Source of the DNA: CAJWKT01 sp964465375
GTDB lineage: Bacteria > Pseudomonadota > Gammaproteobacteria > Steroidobacterales > Rariloculaceae
Assembly: GCA_964465375.1 (NCBI GenBank)
Contig: CAYXIJ010000024.1
Span: 1-32,610, forward strand
Direction: 5' to 3'
DNA: 32,610 nt
The notes below the pieces were generated by a model. It did not search any database. It saw only the letters and a list, made by a program, of their open reading frames with translations, and was not told the origin of the DNA. Both the position numbers and the translations under genes were made by a program. Positions 15,917-24,330 of the stretch are shown piece after piece. The first letter of the stretch is position 1; every line of letters starts with the position of its first letter.

Positions 15917-16702
15917 ATGTTTGATATTTATGGATTCCTGTTATGCCTGGTTTTTATCCTATTATGTGCGGTGATTACTTGGAGCTTAAGCCTGGCACTC
16001 AATAATGTAACCATTGTGGACAGCCTATGGCCCCTGTTATTTATTGTTGCCGCCTTTTCTTATGCTGCGGGGCTTGATCAGCCAGGATTGAGATCGTACA
16101 TGGTGCTGGTACTGGTCACAGTCTGGGGTGCCCGTCTTTTTCTTTATCTCAGCTGGCGAAATTGGGGGATGGACGAGGACTATCGATACCAAAATGTACG
16201 CATAAATAACGAGCCTAATTTTTGGATTAAAAGTTTATACCTTGTATTTGGAGTCCAAGGGACCCTTGCCTGGATTATTTCACTACCGCTCATGGCGGCA
16301 GTCACGGGAAAAACCGAACTTGGGCTCCTGGATTGGCTCGGACTCGTAGTTTGGATAATTGGCTTTGGATTTGAGTCGCTCGGGGACTGCCAGCTAGCTC
16401 GATTTCAACGTAACCCGAAAAATAAAAATCGTGTATTGCAGAGTGGGCTCTGGCGATACACTAGACACCCAAATTATTTTGGTGACTTTTGTGTCTGGTG
16501 GGGCCTCTATCTGATAGCGCTTTCTGCCGGAGGGTGGTGGTCAATTTTTTCGCCAATCCTCATGACTATTTTGTTGCTTAAAATAACTGGGGTACTGCTA
16601 CTGGAGAAAGATATAAAGAATCGTCGCCCGGAATACTCAAGCTATATCAATCATACCAACGCATTTTTTCCTTGGCCCAGAAAACAACCTAAAAATTCAT
16701 AA
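15917..16702 (+). CDS. DUF1295 membrane protein (steroid 5-alpha-reductase C-terminal-like)
   Basis: The 261-residue protein is very hydrophobic with about six predicted transmembrane segments. Around residues 175-195 it has LQSGLWRYTRHPNYFGDF, the hallmark of the DUF1295 family. DUF1295 is related to the C-terminal domain of 3-oxo-5-alpha-steroid 4-dehydrogenases and to isoprenylcysteine methyltransferases. The enzymatic activity of bacterial members is mostly undefined, and a NAD(P)H-dependent reductase on a lipid-like substrate is one possibility. It follows the DUF6152 gene by 69 bp on the same strand and has only a weak RBS. It converges with the next gene 11 bp away, with no clear terminator hairpin between them. 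Confidence 0.88.
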   Translation: MFDIYGFLLCLVFILLCAVITWSLSLALNNVTIVDSLWPLLFIVAAFSYAAGLDQPGLRSYMVLVLVTVWGARLFLYLSWRNWGMDEDYRYQNVRINNEPNFWIKSLYLVFGVQGTLAWIISLPLMAAVTGKTELGLLDWLGLVVWIIGFGFESLGDCQLARFQRNPKNKNRVLQSGLWRYTRHPNYFGDFCVWWGLYLIALSAGGWWSIFSPILMTILLLKITGVLLLEKDIKNRRPEYSSYINHTNAFFPWPRKQPKNS

Positions 16703-16713
16703 AACTATCTTTT

Positions 16714-17271
16714 TTATTGCTGAGATATAGCCTGGGACAAGGCGCTCGACGCTGACTCAATCGTAATACCCTCTATGGAAGCCGCTAAGAGAATTGAGGT
16801 TTTTTTTAATAATGAGGCATCAAAGATAACGTTGCTATCTGCACAGTAGCGTGTCAAATTCATTATTGAGGCTGAAAGTTGTTTCTCGGTACCAGAAGAC
16901 ATCTCCTGAGCCCCAGAATAAAGCCCCTCAAGGGTGTTCATTTGAAAATGCTCTGCATCCAGCTCAACCGCTTTAATTTGCTCCCTTAGTAATGCTCCGG
17001 AGATTACTTGCTCATCCTGAGAGCTCTTCATCCAGCGTCGAACTTCACGTAAGGGTGCCACCACCTCATTATCCCAAGATAATGAAAATGTGCTGGCTTT
17101 AACATAAATATCGTCCTCAAATTTACCCCGAAAAACGCCTACCCATACACAATAAAACAGCATAACAACACTCAAACCATGATTGTCCTGCAGCTCCAGG
17201 CAGACCCTCTCTACCTCCGAGTGTTGATAAATCTTGACAGAAAAATCCCAAAATTTATTAGACATTGCCAA
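16714..17271 (-). CDS. TIGR02444 family protein
   Basis: The 185-residue cytoplasmic protein begins with the family pattern FWDFSVKIYQHSEVERVCLELQ, followed by NHGLSVVMLFYCVWVG and helical segments. This matches TIGR02444 (DUF2390), which is found in gammaproteobacteria and has no assigned function. There is no signal peptide or transmembrane segment. It is a single-gene unit, convergent with the DUF1295 gene and divergent from the amidohydrolase gene. It may be core-genome sequence separating two accessory blocks. Confidence 0.8.
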   Translation of the reverse strand: MAMSNKFWDFSVKIYQHSEVERVCLELQDNHGLSVVMLFYCVWVGVFRGKFEDDIYVKASTFSLSWDNEVVAPLREVRRWMKSSQDEQVISGALLREQIKAVELDAEHFQMNTLEGLYSGAQEMSSGTEKQLSASIMNLTRYCADSNVIFDASLLKKTSILLAASIEGITIESASSALSQAISQQ

Positions 17272-17458
17272 TATATATCCAAATGTTGGGGCCGAACATT
17301 CTTAACAACAATACAACTATAATAATAACTAGTGGCATCTAGAAAATACCAAATACTCTATTATAAAAGCTACGACCGAGGAACAATAATCAATGAGGAT
17401 AGGGGCACTATTGTTACAGTGACGCCTAGGACCCGAAAACCACGGAGAAAAAATAATA
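17272..17458 (+). promoter_or_regulatory. Divergent intergenic region upstream of the amidohydrolase gene
   Basis: This 187-bp AT-rich gap separates divergent genes and should contain both promoters. On the plus strand a perfect TATAAT occurs at 17318-17323 without a clear -35. GGAG lies about 13 nt before the amidohydrolase ATG, a rather long spacing. No convincing operator was seen. Confidence 0.3.
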
Positions 17459-18508
17459 ATGGATCGCAGAAATTTTTTAATTGAAGCAGGAGCTGTCTGC
17501 ATCATGGCAATGGGCCATGCCAACAATACCCTTGCTCAGCCTAACCGGAAAGAAATATTCATTGGTGGCCGTAGGATCACTGTCGTTGATATTCATGCAC
17601 ACTGTCTTTTTCAAGAAGTGGCACCAATTATTCAAAATACTTCCATGGCAAATGCCGACCTAGGAGATAACCTGGTGCTGGGACCCCATCGGATCGAGGC
17701 GCTAAATGAGCGAGGAATAGATATAGCTGCGCTTAGTGTGAATCGTTTCTGGTGGTACGCTGCAAATCCCCAACAAGCACGGGACATTGTCCGAATCAAT
17801 GATGAGGGTTTGGCGGAATGGTGTACCCTTTATCCGGACCGCTTTGTAGCGCTGTCCTCGCCGGCCCTGCAATTCCCAAGTCTGGCAGCGGAACAACTAG
17901 ATTATGCAGTAAATGAACTAGGACACCGGGGTGCTTGCATTGGTGGGCATGCCCGCGGGGAAGTTCCATCCTCTGCAAAATACGATCCATTCTGGGCCAA
18001 GGCTGAGCAACTTGGTGTCCCTGTCTTTATGCATCCAGATGGTTCCAAAAATATCATCCAGCCAAATGTCCTAGATGGAGCAGGTGGCTTGGGGAACGTT
18101 ATTGGGAATCCGCTAGAAACTACATTATTCCTTTCGCGAATGATTTTTGATGGTACGCTTGACAGGTTCCCAAACTTAAAAGTTTGCGCAGCTCACGGGG
18201 GCGGCTATTTTCCCTCTTACTTAGGTCGATCCGAAGTTGCGTGTGCCCGAAACAATGCTAATTGCGCTAATAAAAAAATGCCTAGCGAATACCTTAAGGA
18301 CCAACTGTTAATTGACTCCATGGTTTTTAATGAAGAAGGGTTACGCCATTTAGTAGAGGTGGCAGGCGCAAACCAAGTCGTCTACGGTTCAGACATGCCC
18401 TTCGCATGGCCAGACACAATAGACCTAATCGCTAATTCACCCTCGCTCAGTGATGCTCAAAAAGAAGCCATCCTAGGCGGAAACCTAATTGGATTACTTA
18501 AAATCTGA
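17459..18508 (+). CDS. Tat-exported ACMSD-like amidohydrolase (amidohydrolase_2 family)
   Basis: The 349-residue protein starts with a twin-arginine signal (DRRNFLIEAGAV, ending near LAQ at 25-27), so a folded metalloenzyme is exported to the periplasm. The metal ligands of the ACMSD-type amidohydrolase_2 family are all visible: His46 and His48 (DIHAH), His192 (FMHPDG), His246 (CAAHGGG) and Asp312 (YGSDMPF). Known members are zinc-dependent decarboxylases or hydrolases acting on aromatic or unsaturated acids. The substrate here is unknown. It heads a plus-strand run of four genes with domain B, DUF6152-domain B and a propeller protein, 20 bp before the next gene, so a shared pathway is likely. 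Confidence 0.88.
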   Translation: MDRRNFLIEAGAVCIMAMGHANNTLAQPNRKEIFIGGRRITVVDIHAHCLFQEVAPIIQNTSMANADLGDNLVLGPHRIEALNERGIDIAALSVNRFWWYAANPQQARDIVRINDEGLAEWCTLYPDRFVALSSPALQFPSLAAEQLDYAVNELGHRGACIGGHARGEVPSSAKYDPFWAKAEQLGVPVFMHPDGSKNIIQPNVLDGAGGLGNVIGNPLETTLFLSRMIFDGTLDRFPNLKVCAAHGGGYFPSYLGRSEVACARNNANCANKKMPSEYLKDQLLIDSMVFNEEGLRHLVEVAGANQVVYGSDMPFAWPDTIDLIANSPSLSDAQKEAILGGNLIGLLKI

Positions 18509-18528
18509 GTCTTGAAGGAGACAATAGA

Positions 18529-19311
18529 ATGGATCACATACGTTTTTCAGCACCCATACTGATAATAATGAGTAGTTTCTCGGTAACCGGGCTAGCACAA
18601 TTTGGAACAGGTGTGCCGATTAATGTAGAGCCGATAGCAGACGGGCCGGCACCAATACGGGACCTCTCGGGTGTTTGGACAAGACTGAGATCGGAAGGAA
18701 AGTTTAGTAGTGGTTCTACATGGACTCCCGAACCACCAAAACTTACTGAATGGGGACAAGAGCGTTTTTCGATGGCAAAAAATTCCAACCAAGGAGACTT
18801 TTCATTGGCGGAAACCAATGACCCAGTGCTGACTAGATGCTACCCACCGGGGGTTCCAAGAGTTTACTTTCATCCCTATCCCTTTGAAGTGGTCTATACC
18901 GAAAAACAAATGATCATGCTTTATGAGTACGACCATACTATCCGAAGGATTTTTATTGATGGTCGCCCAAATCCTGAAGATCCTGTACCGCTTTGGCTTG
19001 GTAATTCAGTGGGTCACTGGACAGATGACACAACATTTGTAGTCACTACAGTTGGAATCGATGAGCGTACCTGGATGGACCGATCAGGCGTTCAGCATAG
19101 TGACCAGTTTCGTGTGACAGAAGTATTTCGACGGATTGACCTGAAAAATTTGGAAATTGATATCACCCTAGAAGACCCGATTGCCCTTGCTGAGCCCTGG
19201 GTAGCAGAAACCCTATACTACCGATTAACACCCCCTCACTGGGAACTGAGCGAAATAAGCTGCTCAGGGGACTATCTTGATTTTGCCAGCTTTGAGGAAG
19301 GCCTCGGTTAA
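18529..19311 (+). CDS. Secreted stand-alone domain B protein
   Basis: The 260-residue protein has a Sec signal ending near Ala23 (GLAQFG). After a segment containing DLSGVWTR, it has the full domain B pattern: LTRCYPPGVPRV, MLYEYDHTIRRIFIDGRPNPED, LGNSVGHWTDDTTFVVTTVG, VQHSDQFRVTEVFRRID, DITLEDP and a late Cys in EISCSG. Proteins with this pattern are common, uncharacterised secreted proteins of environmental bacteria. The alternating beta pattern suggests a barrel or sandwich. AAGGAG 9 nt before the ATG supports the start. It lies between the amidohydrolase and the DUF6152-domain B fusion. Confidence 0.78.
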   Translation: MDHIRFSAPILIIMSSFSVTGLAQFGTGVPINVEPIADGPAPIRDLSGVWTRLRSEGKFSSGSTWTPEPPKLTEWGQERFSMAKNSNQGDFSLAETNDPVLTRCYPPGVPRVYFHPYPFEVVYTEKQMIMLYEYDHTIRRIFIDGRPNPEDPVPLWLGNSVGHWTDDTTFVVTTVGIDERTWMDRSGVQHSDQFRVTEVFRRIDLKNLEIDITLEDPIALAEPWVAETLYYRLTPPHWELSEISCSGDYLDFASFEEGLG

Positions 19312-19355
19312 GGCAGTAGTTATTTTTATTAACTGAACGCCCGAGGAAGGAATTT

Positions 19356-20357
19356 ATGTATCGTGCATGTTTTCTTTTTCTGTCACTCCTTTTTCCGTAT
19401 ATTACGAATGGCCATCATGCTTTTAGCGCATTCTTTGATAACAATTCCATTGGAACTATTCAGGGTGAACTTACTGAAGCTTTCTGGGTAAATCCCCATG
19501 TGCGCTTTCAAATTAGAACAGACCAAAATGAAATCTGGGAAGCTGAAACGGCCCCAGTAAATAGCCTCCAAAGACTTGGCCTTAATAACATCGTAAATGT
19601 TGGAGACCAAGTTACTTTAATAGGTGTCCTTTCGCGACTCGGCCAAAAATCAATACTTGCCATAATTATGAAGTTGCCAAATGGGGAAGAGATTGTTTTG
19701 GAGCCCCGCATGAATAGCCAATTAGAACTTTCTAGCTCCACGCGTAGTCCTACCAGCAATACCCCTCTCCCTTCTGCCTCTCTAACCGCAGATCTTGACC
19801 AGGACAGCGGAATTTTCCGGACCTGGGTTAGAACGCAAACAAGTCGAAATCAAGACCTTCCTTTGAGTAAGATGGCCTTGGTTGCTAGAGAGGCTTGGGA
19901 CCCGGTAACTGATGACCCAGCCCTGAGATGCGAACCTCCCGGGATGCCGGTTACCATGGACACTCCTTTCCCAATCGAATTTATCGAAAATGGGACGCAA
20001 ATCATCCTGCGTGTCGAACAATGGGATGCAAAACGCATCATCAGCATAGACAAAGCAGCTGTCGCTAATGATCAATTACCCTCATTACAAGGTCGCTCTC
20101 TAGGCACTTGGGAAGGTAATACACTTGTGGTTAAAACGACTAACATCAGTTGGCCATATTTTGACGAGTTTGGAACCCCTCAAACTGAGGCTTCTCGTAT
20201 TACCGAACGATTTACGCTGAGTGAGGACCAACAAACATTAGTTTGGCAGGCAACCATGACTGATCCCGTTACTTTCACTGGACCCGCTTATCTTGGAAGT
20301 ATTCATTATAAAGCTGACCCAAACACGAAAATTTTACCGTACAACTGTAGTTATTAG
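19356..20357 (+). CDS. Secreted DUF6152-domain B fusion protein
   Basis: The 333-residue protein has a signal peptide ending TNG (residue 19), giving a mature N-terminus HHAFSAF. Residues of about 20-115 are DUF6152: IQGELTEAFWVNPHVRF, VNSLQRLGLNN, VGDQVTLIG. A Ser/Thr/Pro linker covers about 125-150. Residues of about 185-333 are domain B: LRCEPPGMP, LGTWEGNTLVVKTT, ASRITERFTL and a final Cys in YNCSY. It is the plus-strand counterpart of the fusion at 13476-14585, but the two are quite divergent. AGGAAGG precedes the ATG. The next gene starts 9 bp downstream. Confidence 0.8.
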   Translation: MYRACFLFLSLLFPYITNGHHAFSAFFDNNSIGTIQGELTEAFWVNPHVRFQIRTDQNEIWEAETAPVNSLQRLGLNNIVNVGDQVTLIGVLSRLGQKSILAIIMKLPNGEEIVLEPRMNSQLELSSSTRSPTSNTPLPSASLTADLDQDSGIFRTWVRTQTSRNQDLPLSKMALVAREAWDPVTDDPALRCEPPGMPVTMDTPFPIEFIENGTQIILRVEQWDAKRIISIDKAAVANDQLPSLQGRSLGTWEGNTLVVKTTNISWPYFDEFGTPQTEASRITERFTLSEDQQTLVWQATMTDPVTFTGPAYLGSIHYKADPNTKILPYNCSY

Positions 20358-20366
20358 GCAAAAGAT

Positions 20367-21404
20367 ATGATGCAAAAATGGATTTTTTTACTATTAATGA
20401 CCTGCAGCTACACACTGTCAGCGCAAGAAACACCGCTTTTTGAGGTCGACCCAAGTTTTCCTAAACCCTTACCCACCGGATGGATTAATGGTCAAGTGGG
20501 TGGAGTCTGTGTTGATAGTCACGACCATATCACCATTGTTGACCGTCGAAATATAACTGAAGAAGAAACTGAGACTGCCATTCCGACACCACCAATCATG
20601 ATGTTTAATCTAGAAGGTGATTTGATCAATTCTTTTGGTAACCCGGATCTTGTTCCAAGAGGAATACATTCCTGCTTTTTTAGTATCGAAAATGATGTTT
20701 GGATTGCCGGAAATCAGGACTCTATTATCCAGAAATATAACCACGCTGGTGAATTACTGATGCAAATCGGCACAAAGGATGTTTTTGATACTACTGATGG
20801 AACCCTCCAAGGAAAAGCCTTAAATTCAGGCAAGAAGCATCTTCATCGTCCATCAGCGGTTGTGATTGATCCAGATAACGGTGACATTTTTATATCAGAC
20901 GGTTACGGCAACAGGCGGATAGCTGTGTTTGATAAAAACGGTAACTTTTTAAGACAATGGGGAAGACAGGCCACTGAAGCAGAAATTGCTACTGGCACTC
21001 CTGGTACCTTTGCAAGCACCGTTCATTGCATTGCTATGAACAACAGTGGCGAAATTTATGTGTGTGATCGGTACGGAGACCGAATTCAAGTATTTAATAG
21101 AATGGGAGACTATCTCAGAAGTATACATATTGGTGAAAAAACACATAGCCGCGGCACCGCATGGTCTGTCGCGTTCTCCCCTGACGAGGAACAGAAATAT
21201 TTGTATGCGATCAACGGTGGATGGGAAAAGGTAGAAATACTGGATCATGCAAGTGGTACATCTTTGGCAACCTTTGGTCGGCCGGGTCATCAAATCGGCC
21301 ACTTCACTCACGCTCACACCATCGCTGTTGACTCAGCAGGCGGTATCTATATTGCTGAAACAAGTACCGGAAGAAGGGTCCAGAGATTTAGGCGCTCCAA
21401 TTGA
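20367..21404 (+). CDS. Secreted NHL-repeat beta-propeller protein
   Basis: The 345-residue protein has a signal peptide ending LSAQE (about residue 19). At least four NHL-type blades are visible: PRGIHSCFFSIENDVWIAG, PSAVVIDPDNGDIFISDGYGNRR, VHCIAMNNSGEIYVCDRYGD and HTIAVDSAGGIYIAETSTGRR. The pattern resembles peptidyl-alpha-hydroxyglycine alpha-amidating lyase-like and other six-bladed propellers, but no catalytic set could be assigned. It follows the DUF6152-domain B gene by 9 bp, so it is the last gene of that operon, and it converges with the sulfatase gene 16 bp away. A role as a periplasmic binding or scaffold protein is an inference. Confidence 0.8.
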   Translation: MMQKWIFLLLMTCSYTLSAQETPLFEVDPSFPKPLPTGWINGQVGGVCVDSHDHITIVDRRNITEEETETAIPTPPIMMFNLEGDLINSFGNPDLVPRGIHSCFFSIENDVWIAGNQDSIIQKYNHAGELLMQIGTKDVFDTTDGTLQGKALNSGKKHLHRPSAVVIDPDNGDIFISDGYGNRRIAVFDKNGNFLRQWGRQATEAEIATGTPGTFASTVHCIAMNNSGEIYVCDRYGDRIQVFNRMGDYLRSIHIGEKTHSRGTAWSVAFSPDEEQKYLYAINGGWEKVEILDHASGTSLATFGRPGHQIGHFTHAHTIAVDSAGGIYIAETSTGRRVQRFRRSN

Positions 21405-21420
21405 TTATGTAAGTTTAGGT

Positions 21421-23085
21421 CTAACGCCAGTTAGCCTCCCAGTCCCCTACCAACTCGGACACCAGCTCCGGATGTTCGCTAGAAATATCCTTAGCTTCCC
21501 CGGGGTCAAGGGTAATATTGTAGAGACGCCACGGCGGAGTTGGTTCTTGCGCCACCCCCGCGCCTCTTTGACCTGCCTGATTAATAATCTTGTAGTCACC
21601 CCTAATCAAGGCGCCCTCCCCCCCGACAGACCAACCAAGGCTGTTAGTAGGAAGGCGGACATGGTCTGAATATCCCGTTAAGTGCGGCCAAAAAGATGTA
21701 CCAACAATATCATTAATTTCCCTGCCCTTATAACTGCCGGACCCGGGGTGTTTTGTGCCCGCAATCTCCAAAAAAGTGGGAAGAATATCCACCATATCCA
21801 TTAACGCATGACTCACACCTGAAGTAACCGCTTTCGGATAATAAACAAAAGCCGCTGCACGAAGGCCGCCTTCACTAATCGTTGCTTTGGAATACTTGAA
21901 CGGAGCCGTTGCTGCTTCTCCGAAACCTACCCCATGATCAATAAATGACTTCGGACGACCAAAATTCTCAATACTGTTATCCAGAAATGTATTATCAACC
22001 TGATGATCACGAACTGGTGCACCCTCTATTAAGCCATGTGAAGCCGCAGAACCCCCGTGGTCCGAGGAAAACATAACTACTGTATTCTCAAATTGGCCGC
22101 TCTCTTCTAGATAAGTAATGATCCGGCCAATACTCATGTCCATGTATTCCACCATACCAGCGTAAATTTCCTGGGCACGAGCATGGCGTTGCTGTTGAGT
22201 CACATTGAGGTCTTGCCAAGGCACCGCGGAAGAAACATAGCTTGCAAGTGAAGTACCCCGGGGGAAAACCCCTAACCCTTTAGCACGCTCTACACGCGAC
22301 TCACGAAGCATGTCATATCCAGCCTCATAATTTCCCGCGTGCCGGTCAAGCCAGTCATCAGGTAGACCCAATGGCCAGTGAGGTGTGGTATAGGGAACAA
22401 ACGCGAACCAGGGCTGCTCTCCATCATTCGATTGAATAAATTCAATTATTTTATCGGTGTAGTAACGTGTAGCATAAAAATCTGCAGGTAAATCTTCATT
22501 AGCAAGATTGATACCATCATCCTGGTACAGGAACGGATACTCATAAATGCGTTCGGCAAAATGACTATTCGAAGCGCCTATGTTTACAAAGGAACGCTCA
22601 AAGCCCCGGGTGGCCGGCGAATAGCCCTCCAAGGCTCCTAAATCCCATTTTCCAGCCACGTAATTTACGTAACCGGCGTCTTGCAGTAACTCAGGCAGAG
22701 TCGCCCAACCCAAACTCAGAAGATTACCTCTTTCTCCTCCGTTATAGGTCACGCCATTAAATATTGCAGGATGTATTTCTAGTGCAGGAGATACCCCACT
22801 ACTGGCCATCATCCGGACCCGACTTGCCTGACATGAGGAGTGGGCATGAAAATTCGTCATCCTCATGCCAGAAAAGGCTAATTTATCCAGGTTTGGTGTA
22901 GGAATTTCGCTGCCAAATGCGCCAATATCAGTAAAGCCTAGGTCGTCAGCAACAATATATAAAATGTTCGGCCTGTTGTCCCCGGAGGGTCCGCTCACCT
23001 CTTCATCAGTCCCGACTAAATCCCTGTCCGAACAACCAACCAAACTGACAAATGCCAGCATCAACCAATTTGAATACCTTCTCAC
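21421..23085 (-). CDS. Lipoprotein sulfatase-like protein with CxAxR active-site motif
   Basis: From the GTG at 23085, preceded by AGAAGG, the protein has 554 residues and a lipoprotein signal with lipobox LVGC (Cys18). An upstream TTG at 23124 would add 13 basic residues and is less likely. The sulfatase fold is clear: NILYIVADDLG with Asp47/Asp48, TPNLDKLA, GKWDLG, MFSSDHGGS, and ISEGGLRAAAFVYYP. The formylglycine site reads Cys85-Gln-Ala-Ser-Arg89 instead of CxPxR. The usual LLTGRYP that follows is MMASSGVSP. It may hydrolyse an unusual sulfate or phosphate ester, or have lost activity. It ends the long minus-strand gene run. Confidence 0.83.
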   Translation of the reverse strand: MRRYSNWLMLAFVSLVGCSDRDLVGTDEEVSGPSGDNRPNILYIVADDLGFTDIGAFGSEIPTPNLDKLAFSGMRMTNFHAHSSCQASRVRMMASSGVSPALEIHPAIFNGVTYNGGERGNLLSLGWATLPELLQDAGYVNYVAGKWDLGALEGYSPATRGFERSFVNIGASNSHFAERIYEYPFLYQDDGINLANEDLPADFYATRYYTDKIIEFIQSNDGEQPWFAFVPYTTPHWPLGLPDDWLDRHAGNYEAGYDMLRESRVERAKGLGVFPRGTSLASYVSSAVPWQDLNVTQQQRHARAQEIYAGMVEYMDMSIGRIITYLEESGQFENTVVMFSSDHGGSAASHGLIEGAPVRDHQVDNTFLDNSIENFGRPKSFIDHGVGFGEAATAPFKYSKATISEGGLRAAAFVYYPKAVTSGVSHALMDMVDILPTFLEIAGTKHPGSGSYKGREINDIVGTSFWPHLTGYSDHVRLPTNSLGWSVGGEGALIRGDYKIINQAGQRGAGVAQEPTPPWRLYNITLDPGEAKDISSEHPELVSELVGDWEANWR

Positions 23086-23142
23086 TGCCAGATTCCTTCT
23101 TTTTTTTAAAAGCCTAAACTCCAAGACGAGTTGGAATTCGCC

Positions 23143-23883
23143 TTACGGATTATAGAACTCTTCAGGACTCATCTCAGACCCGCGGGCTGTACCCAAAGGC
23201 ATACACTCAAATGGAACCAACTCATTGAAGGGAGCCCTTCGCTCATGATTTACCAGTGTTACCGGTTCAGTAAATGTTTCGGGATCTTCCATGATAACCG
23301 TCTGCTCCAATATCCTTCCGTCATTGATAACTCGATACCGCTCAATGACTTGCAGGCTATCGCTGTGCGGAGGACCCCCTCCTGCAACGCTATGACCAGC
23401 GCTGATATGAGTAGTCTCCACGACCTGCGTATCGCCCTCGTACCAACCGACAGAATGTCCCAGTTTACTGTGAGGAGTCTCTGCGCCGGGATGTTCCCGG
23501 CCATCCATGTAGACCGTCCGCACCGCATCAAAATATTCCGAATACAGCATGACCACATCGTCACCCGACTGATCAATAGCAATGGCGTGGATATTTGTCA
23601 TTACCCTAACTACGGTTGGGCTTTCACAGCGTAACTTCGGATCATCAATTGGTTTCTGTTGATCCCACGCCGCCAATGCTTCGGGTAACGTATATTCCCG
23701 ATAGTTGGGCGTTAATCCTGTGCCTGCAACATCATCGGGATGATTGGTCCAGCCCCGATTAAGCTCCCAAACCCCATCCAGGGCAGGTTTTTCGAAATCC
23801 GGACTGCAAGCCATGACCAATAAAATCACAGCAGGAGCCCAGCTACGCGCAGAGTTAGATCGAAAAAGCTTCCTTACATTCAT
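23143..23883 (-). CDS. Domain B lipoprotein
   Basis: The 246-residue protein has an export signal with lipobox VMAC (Cys26) and is therefore a probable lipoprotein. It is otherwise a stand-alone domain B: LDGVWELNRGW, KLRCESPTVV, LYSEYFDAVRTVYMDGREHP, LGHSVGWYEGDTQVVETTH, PHSDSLQVIERYRVI, EDPETFTEPVTL and a late Cys in FECMPL. It starts 9 bp after a stand-alone DUF6152 gene, so the two-gene pair mirrors the fused proteins elsewhere in the window. AAGGGA precedes the ATG. Function is unknown. Confidence 0.78.
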   Translation of the reverse strand: MNVRKLFRSNSARSWAPAVILLVMACSPDFEKPALDGVWELNRGWTNHPDDVAGTGLTPNYREYTLPEALAAWDQQKPIDDPKLRCESPTVVRVMTNIHAIAIDQSGDDVVMLYSEYFDAVRTVYMDGREHPGAETPHSKLGHSVGWYEGDTQVVETTHISAGHSVAGGGPPHSDSLQVIERYRVINDGRILEQTVIMEDPETFTEPVTLVNHERRAPFNELVPFECMPLGTARGSEMSPEEFYNP

Positions 23884-23892
23884 TGCAATCCC

Positions 23893-24318
23893 TTAATTTG
23901 ATGGAGGCGTAGCCTCTCGGTACTTGTTGGTTGCTGAATCACGAAAAAGATGGCGAGTCCAGCCATCCGGCATCACAACATCATCAGCACGTATACTGAA
24001 ACGGTCATTCAATCGAGGTGGCGCCCCATGGATCACAACATGATCCCCTGGCCGCAAATCCCCTGACGACCAACCCAGCCAACGTAGCAAGGCCTGCCAT
24101 GCCGGCATCTCGGCACGCCACCGCTCCGTCTCTCCCGCCTCATTTTCCACATCAAGCACTATGAGGCCATGAGGATTTCTCGCATGGAACTCCACCACCG
24201 TACCCTCTACACTAATCCTCTGGTCTAGATAAAAAAATGACGCGGTAGAATGATGAGCATCAACGAAAGATGCAAACAACAAAGCTACGACCGCACATGG
24301 AATCATCAGATATGGCAT
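23893..24318 (-). CDS. Minimal secreted DUF6152 protein
   Basis: At 141 residues this is the shortest DUF6152 copy and defines the core of the domain. The signal peptide ends VDA (Ala21), giving a mature N-terminus HHSTASFF. VEGTVVEFHARNPHGLIVLDV follows, split by the family Asn-Pro-His, then RWRAEMPAWQALLRWLGW, LRPGDHVVIHG and IRADDVVMPDGW. GGAG lies 8 nt before the ATG. A run of 5.5 GTCT tetranucleotides stands a few bases further upstream. It is followed after 9 bp by a domain B lipoprotein gene, with which it is surely co-transcribed. Confidence 0.82.
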   Translation of the reverse strand: MPYLMIPCAVVALLFASFVDAHHSTASFFYLDQRISVEGTVVEFHARNPHGLIVLDVENEAGETERWRAEMPAWQALLRWLGWSSGDLRPGDHVVIHGAPPRLNDRFSIRADDVVMPDGWTRHLFRDSATNKYREATPPSN

Positions 24319-24330
24319 TTATTCACTCCA

